Source of the DNA: Candidatus Sifarchaeum marinoarchaea
GTDB taxonomy: Archaea > Asgardarchaeota > Sifarchaeia > Borrarchaeales > Borrarchaeaceae
Assembly: GCA_016294985.1 (NCBI GenBank)
Contig: JAECRW010000016.1
Location: 1-16,676, forward strand
Direction of reading: 5' to 3'
DNA length: 16,676 nucleotides
Position 1 is the stretch's first letter, and each line of letters starts with the position of its first letter. The notes under the pieces are model-generated. The model made no database searches. It had not been told where the DNA came from and saw nothing but the letters and a program-made list of their open reading frames with translations. The position numbers and the translations under genes were made by a program. Shown here piece after piece: positions 1 to 5,953 of this stretch.

Positions 1-1041
1 ACCGCTGAAGAATTCAAACAATGGAACATTATTGGCTCAACGTTAACCAAAGTGGGATTGTATACCCTTCACCGTAGTTTCGACTGGGAGACTCCGCCCT
101 TCGATTATGTCATTATAGACGAGGCCAGTATGGCTAGCATCCCCTTAACACTTGTAGGCATGGTGTTTGGCAAGAAAATAATTCTGGTGGGTGATCATCT
201 TCAACTGCCGCCCATTTTTAATGTCCCCATTAAGCAACGGCTCGAAAAATCACTATTTGAGATGTTGATTTCCAAGTATCCTGATCACAGTGTGTTTCTG
301 GACACCCAATATCGGTCAAATAAATACATCGCCATGTTTCCCAGCCATTTTATGTATAAAGATCGGTTGAAAACGGCCTATGGTATTGAAAATATTCACC
401 TTAATTTTTTTCCTGCTCACGAAGACGATTTCAGTCAGAATCTATCTGGTCAATACCCGATCGTCTGGATCGATACCTTTAACATTAACGGGCCGGGCCT
501 TGACTGGCAATTATTCGGCCGGCGATACTCTGCCTGCAATGTATTCGAGGCCGCACTGGTCATCAAAATCCTGAAAGAATATCAGCAAGCGGGATACTCA
601 CTTGAGAAAGATATCGCCGTCGTAACACCGTTTCGTTTGCAGGCGGCACTGATTGGTCGATTAATCAAGCAGGTGTTTTCAAAACACATAAATGTCTACA
701 ATCTCTGGTCGATTGCCAAATCAAGCACTATAGACGCCTATCAAGGCCGCGAAAACAATATTGTAATCCTTTCTTTGGTAGATGATGGCATAAATCATAA
801 AGCCGCTAAAGTGCTTCAGGATAGCCGAAGAATAAATGTAGCCATTACCCGCGCGAAAAGAAAACTACTCATTCTAGCCTCAAGTAAGCTAGCCGAAGCG
901 ATCAATATCCCTTTAATTGCTGCCTTATTTAAGTATGTCCAACGATATGGACACGTCTCAACTAACCTGCCAAAAGATTCTATCCCAGAAGAATTAGAAA
1001 TGGCAAAAGCGGCGTTGAACGTTATTCTAACTCAAAGATAA
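1..1041 (+). CDS. Superfamily 1 (Upf1/DNA2-like) helicase, 5'-truncated by window edge
   Basis: The reading frame is open from base 1 with no stop, so the gene begins upstream; the GTG at 52 lies inside the conserved domain and is not a real start. In order, the visible part has the motif II region (IIDEAS, about codons 38-43), motif III (GDHLQLPP, about codons 64-71), a QYRSN motif (about 103), motif V (DAYQGRENN, about 245) and motif VI (VAITRAKRKL, about 280). Walker A must lie upstream. This set and order are typical of Upf1/SMUBP2/DNA2-type SF1B helicases, which use ATP to move 5' to 3' on nucleic acid. The C-terminal tail of about 45 residues after motif VI shows no extra domain. The substrate (DNA or RNA) cannot be told. 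GC is somewhat higher than in most neighbours. It converges with the riboflavin kinase gene, leaving only 10 bases between stops. Confidence 0.9.
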   Translation, partial: TAEEFKQWNIIGSTLTKVGLYTLHRSFDWETPPFDYVIIDEASMASIPLTLVGMVFGKKIILVGDHLQLPPIFNVPIKQRLEKSLFEMLISKYPDHSVFLDTQYRSNKYIAMFPSHFMYKDRLKTAYGIENIHLNFFPAHEDDFSQNLSGQYPIVWIDTFNINGPGLDWQLFGRRYSACNVFEAALVIKILKEYQQAGYSLEKDIAVVTPFRLQAALIGRLIKQVFSKHINVYNLWSIAKSSTIDAYQGRENNIVILSLVDDGINHKAAKVLQDSRRINVAITRAKRKLLILASSKLAEAINIPLIAALFKYVQRYGHVSTNLPKDSIPEELEMAKAALNVILTQR

Positions 1042-1054
1042 GCGTAACTAACTA
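1038..1054. repeat. 17-bp repeat copy 1 at the helicase/ribK convergent junction
   Basis: ATAAGCGTAACTAACTA overlaps the helicase stop (1039-1041) and the ribK stop (1054-1052 on the minus strand). It matches 2316-2332 in 16 of 17 positions. In minus-strand reading it is TAG TTA GTT A..., which places stop codons in two frames. Confidence 0.5.
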
Positions 1055-1735
1055 AATGAATAATAACTGGACAACGTCTCCATCTTTTAATGCTAATGTT
1101 TCTCGTAAAAAATCTGGGGCAATAATTTCAATAACATCTTCCCCATAATGACTTCGTTCAGCGTCTAATAATGCTCCCCTGACTTTGTTATTAATCATGG
1201 CACGGTATACTTTTACTGGCCCGTAGGTTCTTTGACCGTTTGACCATCCTTCAATCGGAATATATGGTACTGTGCTTAGATCTTTCCTTGCATTTATCTC
1301 TGCTTTAGATCTAAGTCGTAGATTTAGTGTTCCAGGATATGGAGTAAAGCCGAGTTTTTCTTTTAATTGTTGTAAGTACCCGTCTTTTTTAATATAATAT
1401 GAACCTTCACCTAGCCCTGAAAAAACTTCTCCTTCAAGCATTATAGGAGGAAATCGATTAACAAATAAAATACCAAGGTTTGAATATACCTTTTGTAATA
1501 TTTCTCTTCCTTCTTTCGTAATTCTTATTAATTGCCCCTTTGGAACGATTTCTCTAGATATCCAACCAAATAATTCCATATTTCTGAGTTTTCTTGAACT
1601 GGTTTGCTGACTGATCCTGAAAATTTCACTTAGCTTTACAGACGTCAATTTTATTGTTTTTTCAAGTGCACCTAGCTTTGCGATCTCTAAAAGCATGAAA
1701 AATTCCGAAGTTCTTATTTTCTGCAAATATTTCAT
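1052..1735 (-). CDS. ribK: CTP-dependent riboflavin kinase with N-terminal winged helix-turn-helix domain (RibK/RbkR type)
   Basis: This 227-residue protein has two parts. Residues about 1-90 form a winged HTH, with the recognition region around LSEIFRISQQTSSRKLRNME (36-55) and a wing near 65-75. Residues about 98-227 match the DUF120 archaeal riboflavin kinase: a glycine-rich GLGEGSYYI (107-115), LGFTPYPGTLNL (128-139), whose Thr/Asn in GTLN bind Mg-nucleotide in the family, and RTYGPVKVYRAMI (169-181). The family makes FMN from riboflavin using CTP. Kinases with a fused HTH are known as RbkR, which also represses riboflavin genes; whether this one regulates is inferred from the domain only. 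The ATG start is preceded by an AGGG-like SD. No other riboflavin genes are in the window. The stop codon lies inside a 17-bp motif repeated at the mutS-like gene end. Confidence 0.9.
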   Translation of the reverse strand: MKYLQKIRTSEFFMLLEIAKLGALEKTIKLTSVKLSEIFRISQQTSSRKLRNMELFGWISREIVPKGQLIRITKEGREILQKVYSNLGILFVNRFPPIMLEGEVFSGLGEGSYYIKKDGYLQQLKEKLGFTPYPGTLNLRLRSKAEINARKDLSTVPYIPIEGWSNGQRTYGPVKVYRAMINNKVRGALLDAERSHYGEDVIEIIAPDFLRETLALKDGDVVQLLFI

Positions 1736-1890
1736 ATATTTTCCCTGCTTTGTACACTATTCGAATGAACTAAGAGCGTTCAAAGTCGGATTACGTGCAA
1801 TTTTTTGCCGGAAAAGGTAAACCTGTCTGTCATCAATTACATACAATCCTTAATAGTCTATCTTTAAGACATCCCTCTCGAATTCAGAGT

Positions 1891-1941
1891 TAAAAGTGGA
1901 TGTCAAAAATGAAAAACGTTGGTTTTTTATATACACTTTTA
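1891..1941. promoter_or_regulatory. Promoter and possible operator of the small membrane protein gene
   Basis: A T-rich TATA-like stretch (about 1924-1933, TTTTTATATA) lies about 30 bases before the ATG at 1965, which would give a very short leader. An 8-bp inverted repeat, TAAAAGTG at 1891-1898 and CACTTTTA at 1934-1941, brackets it. The arms are 35 bases apart, so this could be a looping or two-site operator, or chance in AT-rich DNA. Confidence 0.3.
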
Positions 1942-1964
1942 AATAGAGTGTGAGTTGATACAAT

Positions 1965-2228
1965 ATGCAAAGCGAGAGTGATCCTTGGGCGAAATTAGAC
2001 CGTCTTCAAAGTCTTCCATCCTTGTTAACAGACTCATTGACGGATACAATGATTTTCATCTTCCGATTGGGTTGGATGATAGGCGGCTTTGTCTTTGCTA
2101 TTGGGCTAATTAGTTACATGTCAGGTATTGATGAGCGTAACGGCAAGAAAATGATCTTCGGTGGCTTTTTGTTATTCATGCTGTTTCTCTATCTTGATAC
2201 TGGAATTTGGATCTCCCTCTTCGGATGA
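1965..2228 (+). CDS. Small two-helix membrane protein, unknown function
   Basis: The 87-residue product has a polar N-terminus (MQSESDPWAKLDRLQSLP) followed by two hydrophobic segments, about residues 29-52 and 62-86, joined by a short charged loop (GIDERNGKK). The first segment holds Arg and Trp (FRLGWMIGG) and small-residue packing positions. There is no signal peptidase site and no cysteine motif. I do not recognise the family. Two-helix proteins of this size include VirB2/TrbC-like subunits and small accessory membrane proteins, but nothing specific supports either. The ATG at 1965 has only a weak SD (GTGAG), consistent with a nearly leaderless transcript from the TATA-like box about 30 bases upstream. 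The gene stands alone between the divergent riboflavin kinase gene and the convergent mutS-like gene, and is followed by a hairpin and T-run. Confidence 0.65.
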   Translation: MQSESDPWAKLDRLQSLPSLLTDSLTDTMIFIFRLGWMIGGFVFAIGLISYMSGIDERNGKKMIFGGFLLFMLFLYLDTGIWISLFG

Positions 2229-2262
2229 ACTCCATAATGTAACATGATTTTAAGCGAGTTAT

Positions 2263-2296
2263 CTCTTCTCAATAATAAGAGTAGCTTTTTTCTTTT
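2263..2296 (+). terminator. Stem-loop plus T-run after the small membrane protein gene
   Basis: CTCTT (2263-2267) pairs with AAGAG (2277-2281), and T-runs follow at 2286-2291 and 2293-2296. Archaeal termination relies chiefly on U-tracts, so the T-runs are the stronger part of the call. Confidence 0.5.
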
Positions 2297-2315
2297 AATC
2301 CCTCACAAGGCGGCC

Positions 2316-2332
2316 ATAAGCATAACTAACTA
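2316..2332. repeat. 17-bp repeat copy 2 at the membrane-protein/mutS-like convergent junction
   Basis: ATAAGCATAACTAACTA covers the stop codon of the mutS-like gene (2332-2330 on the minus strand) in the same register as copy 1 covers the ribK stop. It lies after the terminator of the small membrane protein gene. Confidence 0.5.
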
Positions 2333-4519
2333 CTTTTTAATTATATTTAGCAATTCCTCATAAATGTCTTTTTCATTTTCATGATCAGTTGAGCGAAATA
2401 GTTTTTCAACAATTAATTCGGGTGTGCTCTTAGCTAAATGATTAAATTTTGGCGTCCGATCAACAATGAGTTCAAGATTGTCATCTAATCCACTGGCTTC
2501 AATTCCGTCAATTCTAACAAGATCTTTGACAATTTGAGATATTTCATTAGCTAGATGGCTTACAAATACGGCACAGCACCTTTCATTTCTATTAAGCATT
2601 TCCAAAATGCCACCAATAACTTTAGCACCAGCACCTGGCTCTGTTATTGATTCAAGTTCGTCAACTAGAATAAGCTTGCTTTTAGGGCTAAGTATAACCT
2701 CTGCAAATCTTTTTAACGTTGTTTCAAAAGCCCCTGCACTGAGAATGCCGACAGATTTCGAAAAATAATAAATTTCTTCAAAAATGGATGAAAAAACATT
2801 TTCTGAAGGGACCGGTAATCCCATTTGCGCTAAAATTACAATTTGACAAATTAACTGAAGTGTACAAGATTTTCCACCAGAGTTAGCACCACTTAAAATG
2901 GCAATTCGCTGTTGATTTGTCCCTTCTAGAGCAAAGGGCACATCTCCAATAACATAATCAATAGGTATAACTTTCCTTTTACCTTCAAATTCTTCTTTTT
3001 TTAGGAATAGATTTGTACCTTTTTGGAAGCCAACACCAGTGTATCTTGTGTCAATACTAGGCGATATCAATTGGTACTCTTTCGCAAATCGCCCTATAGC
3101 AAAGAATAAATCAAAGTCAAGGAGGGTCTCTACCATTTTGTGAATAAAAGAGATATGCTTCTTACCGTCTTCAGCTAATTTTTTCAGAAGTTGAAACTTA
3201 CGGGTAACAAATTTTTTTCGTATATTATCGATAACTTGTCTTCTCTTTTTTTGATTAATTTCGATGGGATACATCAGTTCTCTTGGAAAAAGATTATCAA
3301 GCCATTCAACTTCTTCATCTTTAAACTCTAGTTGAGTGCAAATCTTATCTTCGGCCTCTTGGATAATATCTGTCATTAAGTCACTGATATTGTCTTTCAA
3401 ATAATGTTGAAATTGCTGAGGTGATCCTGCTTCTGATCCGAAAGCTTTAATTAGATTGAGAATCTCATCGCCCTCTATAGTCAAAGAACTTTTTGAAAGT
3501 TTGTCTACGAGTTCATTATTAATCCATAGTTCAATATCAGAAACAAATCCATCAAATTCACGTAATATATCTCTTAATCGATCCAGTTCTGGATCAAATT
3601 CTTCGGCTATGTCACCACTGGGCTTGATATTCTTCATGAGAGCTTTGATGGTGCTCGTACGTTGAAGATCAAATTGATTCACGATATCATTCAGTTTATC
3701 ATTGGATATCCTCGAAAACACTTCAATCAAGTCACAAGCAGCAAGAATAACATCATAATTAGATGCGTAAAAGTAGAGAGTTTTCTCTGGAAGTAATTCG
3801 TCTGCAGAAATATTTTTGGAAACTATTACTACATTAGAACTTTTAGCAAAGAAGTCATGTTCATGCTTATGAGCGATAAAAATGATGAAATCATACGATT
3901 GAACATAGTCTAAATAATCCTGTGGAGCATCCACAAAACTAATATTATAGACTTCATTTATTTCGTGTTCCATTAACCGCTCATAGGTTGCTTTGTCGTC
4001 AGTTAGGAGGATACGATCTGTAATTCGAGTTTTATAATCTAGCGTTTCAATTGGCTTTGTTCTTGAAAGGTGGGAACAGATATTACTTATGTCATTTTCT
4101 CCAAGTTCCTCTATTAACTTTTTGGCATTTTGAAAAGTTTTATGGCGTTCTTGAATTTTATCAATATGAGACGGAGGTAGTGGAAATAAAAGAGCCATTT
4201 TATGTTTCGTAAAGGATGTATTAGCATATGGACGGATGAGATCTAATATTTGTGTGTAGATTTTTCTTATATCTTCCGTAACCAAGACTGTTTCAAGCCT
4301 GATGCCCTCAAGTAAGGCATAGGCTGCCATAACAATGGACATAGCTAATTTGGGACCAAGCAAAGGGATTGAAGTTAGGCTGGCAATGTCTGCATTAATG
4401 ATTGCGCGAAGTGCGGCCTCTTCTGATCCAAAATGCTTAAGAAGTTTCTGTTTTAATTTTGGACCTATTTTAGGTATATCATCTAAAGATATCTGTGGTA
4501 GGGCTTCATTGTTGAGCAT
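2330..4519 (-). CDS. MutS-family ATPase with N-terminal helix-hairpin-helix motifs
   Basis: The product has 729 residues. The N-terminus carries two helix-hairpin-helix motifs (IPKIGPKLKQKLLKHFG at about 15-31 and SIPLLGPKLAMSIV at about 50-63), which usually bind DNA backbone without sequence preference. The central 400 or so residues are largely helical and charged, like the MutS core/lever region. The C-terminus is a MutS-type ABC ATPase: Walker A GANSGGKS (about 543-550, where classical MutS has GPNxxGKS), Walker B LILVDELE (about 615-622) followed by TEPGAGA, and a switch histidine in FVSHLANEI. No mismatch-recognition domain I (no Phe-x-Glu) and no Smr endonuclease domain are visible, so classical mismatch repair is not supported. 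A role in branched DNA, recombination or chromosome maintenance is inferred. The gene is monocistronic; upstream lies an IS605-like mini-element. Confidence 0.85.
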   Translation of the reverse strand: MLNNEALPQISLDDIPKIGPKLKQKLLKHFGSEEAALRAIINADIASLTSIPLLGPKLAMSIVMAAYALLEGIRLETVLVTEDIRKIYTQILDLIRPYANTSFTKHKMALLFPLPPSHIDKIQERHKTFQNAKKLIEELGENDISNICSHLSRTKPIETLDYKTRITDRILLTDDKATYERLMEHEINEVYNISFVDAPQDYLDYVQSYDFIIFIAHKHEHDFFAKSSNVVIVSKNISADELLPEKTLYFYASNYDVILAACDLIEVFSRISNDKLNDIVNQFDLQRTSTIKALMKNIKPSGDIAEEFDPELDRLRDILREFDGFVSDIELWINNELVDKLSKSSLTIEGDEILNLIKAFGSEAGSPQQFQHYLKDNISDLMTDIIQEAEDKICTQLEFKDEEVEWLDNLFPRELMYPIEINQKKRRQVIDNIRKKFVTRKFQLLKKLAEDGKKHISFIHKMVETLLDFDLFFAIGRFAKEYQLISPSIDTRYTGVGFQKGTNLFLKKEEFEGKRKVIPIDYVIGDVPFALEGTNQQRIAILSGANSGGKSCTLQLICQIVILAQMGLPVPSENVFSSIFEEIYYFSKSVGILSAGAFETTLKRFAEVILSPKSKLILVDELESITEPGAGAKVIGGILEMLNRNERCCAVFVSHLANEISQIVKDLVRIDGIEASGLDDNLELIVDRTPKFNHLAKSTPELIVEKLFRSTDHENEKDIYEELLNIIKK

Positions 4520-4550
4520 TCTAAATCACGTTAAAGAGAAAACCTTCAAT

Positions 4551-4563
4551 AAATATATATTAT
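4551..4563 (-). promoter_or_regulatory. Candidate TATA box of the mutS-like gene
   Basis: Read on the minus strand, GATAATATATATTTA sits about 35 bases before the ATG (4519), the usual distance for a short archaeal leader. No clear SD precedes the ATG, which fits a nearly leaderless transcript. Confidence 0.4.
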
Positions 4564-4711
4564 CTATCGGAATTGCCTTATGCCTTGTGGATGTGACAAA
4601 CTATGGTCCTATGGACTTATAATCACCCCTGATTTTCTAGATTTATTGAGGAAAACCGACTTTGACAATACTCATGGAAACATCTCAAGGAGACTCCGTC
4701 CCTTTATTTAG

Positions 4712-4912
4712 GGCGGAGAGGAATTGAGGTCGGATGGTGTTCACGCACCCCTTTCTGCGAGGACAGGAGGTGGCGTATCCAACCCCGCGCGATGTTTTAA
4801 AGACTGGAACTCGCAAGTCCCGTCCTCCCAACATCAGGGAGTAGGTCCACTTCGAGATTGTTGTCAGGGCTTACCCGTCCGTGACACCGTCCCTACCCCT
4901 CAGGACTTTTAA
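4712..4912 (+). pseudogene. Possible tnpB 3'-end relic
   Basis: One frame is open from 4712 to the TAA at 4910-4912. It is proline-, glycine- and serine-rich (for example SDGVHAPLSARTGGG), has no hydrophobic core, and would need the TTG at 4724 without an SD. From memory, it resembles low-complexity tails downstream of the TnpB zinc ribbon in archaeal IS605 elements, where coding sequence overlaps the omega RNA. No RuvC or zinc-ribbon motif is present. It may equally be a non-coding structured RNA that happens to be open; I do not think it makes a protein. Confidence 0.3.
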
Positions 4913-5053
4913 TCAGCGGATGACAGGGCAGGGGGCTAGTGGAACACCCCAGGGTGTCGTAACCCAAACAACTGCTGCTCCCCATAGAGGGGAGCCCTCT
5001 AATCAACTAAGGGACTTCTTCAAGCCCCTACCCTTTAAGGTGGGGTAGTTGAC
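4719..5053 (+). ncRNA. Candidate omega-RNA-like structured RNA inside the mini-element
   Basis: Complementary segments include GGTG/CACC around 4735-4748, GAGGAC (4759-4764) with GTCCTC (4822-4827), GATGTT (4791-4796) with AACATC (4830-4835), ACACC (4944-4948) with GGTGT (4953-4957), and a perfect 7-bp stem GCTCCCC (4977-4983) with GGGGAGC (4989-4995). The second and third pairs interleave, which would make an H-type pseudoknot. TnpB guide RNAs end at the element's right end and run on into flanking DNA as guide; here that end would be 5053 and the guide would start at 5054. A stem-loop with a T-run lies at 5079-5103. Strand, boundaries and expression are inferred. Confidence 0.4.
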
Positions 5054-5078
5054 TAAGTGTGTTTAGTATTTGTCGATT

Positions 5079-5103
5079 AAACCTCTTTTAAATTCAGGTT
5101 TTT
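5079..5103 (+). terminator. Possible terminator downstream of the mini-element
   Basis: AAACC (5079-5083) pairs with GGTTT (5097-5101), overlapping a run of five T (5099-5103). Read on the plus strand, it would end a transcript leaving the mini-element about 50 bases beyond its right boundary. The rest of 5104-5181 is AT-rich with repeated TTTATCTTTA-like stretches and nothing else recognisable. Confidence 0.3.
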
Positions 5104-5181
5104 CTATGAAAACTAATTAACATAAACCTTCCTTAAACTTTACTTTATCCAATCTTATCTTTACCTTTATCTTTATTTAAT

Positions 5182-5562
5182 CTATTTAGAGAGTAAAGCA
5201 GTAACGCGTTTTGCATAGGCTCTCAATACTCTTACAGAGAGTCCGAGACTAGTTGCTTCACGACCAGCTCCAATAAGGACGAACTTTCCCGCATCCGTTA
5301 GAATAATATAGCCTGATTTTCCACGAACAATAACTTCAGACAGTTTTTCAAAACCCATTTTATCAACAGCCATTTCCCCAGTACTTAATATGGCTGCAGA
5401 AATTGCAGATAAGAGATCAGAGTCAACCTTTCCTGCGGCAAAAAATGCAAGGTGTAATCCCTCTTTTGTGATAACAGCAATAGCTTCAAGTTCCGCATAA
5501 TTTACGACTTCTCTCAATATCTCCGTCAAATCACGTTGTTTTGTAGGACTTAATTTAAACAC
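5182..5562 (-). CDS. Roadblock/LC7 (MglB-like) domain protein
   Basis: The 126-residue protein is essentially one Roadblock/LC7 domain. A first helix (about 8-22, LTEILREVVNYAEL) leads to strands AIAVITKEGLHLAFF (28-42), then a long helix (about 48-67), strands SEVIVRGKSGYIILTDAG (about 75-92) and KFVLIGAG, and a C-terminal helix ending in LLSK. Family members dimerise and act as GTPase regulators or scaffolds (MglB on MglA, LC7 in dynein, Lamtor in Ragulator); they are numerous in archaea. No small GTPase gene is next to it, so its partner is unknown. The start is GTG, supported by GGGAGG (5575-5570 on the minus strand) seven bases upstream. It is divergent from the TFB gene, with leader architecture closely paralleling that gene's. 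Confidence 0.88.
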   Translation of the reverse strand: MFKLSPTKQRDLTEILREVVNYAELEAIAVITKEGLHLAFFAAGKVDSDLLSAISAAILSTGEMAVDKMGFEKLSEVIVRGKSGYIILTDAGKFVLIGAGREATSLGLSVRVLRAYAKRVTALLSK

Positions 5563-5953
5563 AGAAGAGCCTCCCGTATCTTAGGAAAGTCTTTCTTTCA
5601 ATAATATCTATTGAAGATAGATAAATTTTCGCATATTTAGTCTTTTTTATAGCAACTCCTAACAATAATTATGCATATTTTTTGCTTATAATTCCTTTTA
5701 GGAATGTAAATCGATTTTATGCTAAAAAAATTCGCCAAAGATGAAAAATGATATATCTTTCATTATCAAAATATTACGTTCACTAACCTCTGTGGACAAT
5801 GTAGGTTCTATCTAATGAACCATTTGTTAAATTAAATTGATATTCTTTTTTAATAATATTTATAAGTTTAAATAATTATTAATAAAAATAAGCAGCTATT
5901 GAAACTGCTTTCATCTAGGCTTCTGAAAGAAAGGAGTTTCTTGGAGGAGTTTT
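5563..5953. promoter_or_regulatory. Divergent intergenic region between roadblock and TFB genes
   Basis: This 391-base AT-rich region holds both promoters. Minus strand: TATAAAAAA (complement of 5643-5651), giving a predicted start near 5620 and a leader of about 60 bases with hairpins TATCT/AGATA (5605-5619) and GAAAG/CTTTC (5585-5599). Plus strand: TTTATAAG (5859-5866), giving a predicted start near 5888 and a leader of about 65 bases with hairpins AGCAG/CTGCT (5891-5909) and AAGAAA/TTTCTT (5927-5942). The 10-mer TGAAAGAAAG occurs in the second hairpin of both leaders. ATTCC/GGAAT (5691-5705) is a further small dyad. No gene is seen between. Confidence 0.5.
5927..5949 (+). promoter_or_regulatory. 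Hairpin abutting the TFB ribosome binding site
   Basis: AAGAAA (5927-5932) and TTTCTT (5937-5942) pair perfectly around a GGAG loop. The stem is followed directly by the SD GGAGGAG (5943-5949), four bases before the ATG at 5954. The loop is a second SD-like sequence. This could modulate translation of TFB; that role is inferred. Confidence 0.35.

Larger units (their letters stand above)
4667..5053 (+). mobile_element. IS200/IS605-like mini-element without tnpA or intact tnpB
   Basis: The left hairpin pairs CTCCG-T-CCC (4694-4702) with GGGCGGAG (4711-4718), with T4699 bulged. The right hairpin pairs CCCC-T-ACC (5025-5032) with GGTGGGG (5039-5045), with T5029 bulged. Imperfect hairpins with an extrahelical T are what Y1 (HUH) TnpA transposases of the IS200/IS605 family recognise. 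TTGAC occurs just left of the predicted element (4662-4666) and at its right end (5049-5053), like the paired cleavage sites of this family. TCAAG precedes both hairpins (4685-4689, 5020-5024) and can pair with TTGA as the family's guide sequence does. There are no terminal inverted repeats or target duplications, as expected. The interior is GC-richer than its flanks and has no transposase, so it would depend on TnpA from elsewhere. The exact left boundary is inferred. Confidence 0.6.

Noticed and set aside
52..1041. GTG at 52 as the true start of the helicase
   Set aside because: The same frame is open to base 1 and the codons before 52 continue the helicase domain (NIIGSTLTKV), so the gene is cut by the window edge.
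4335..4622. Plus-strand ORF opposite the mutS-like start
   Set aside because: It is antisense to conserved helix-hairpin-helix coding sequence and has no recognisable protein features.
4930..5000. Resemblance to an archaeal SRP RNA Alu domain (GGGCTAG...GTAACCC)
   Set aside because: The helix 8 signature (GTCAGG, GGAA and AGCAG in the right order) is missing on both strands, and the end hairpins fit an IS605-like element better.
4681..5053. RNase P RNA
   Set aside because: The conserved GAGGAAAGUC-type CR-I and the matching CR-V block were not found in a consistent order on either strand.
5104..5181. Repeated TTTATCTTTA-like units as a CRISPR or tandem repeat
   Set aside because: The units are short, irregular and AT-rich, with no constant repeat length or spacers. 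No CRISPR array was seen elsewhere in the window.
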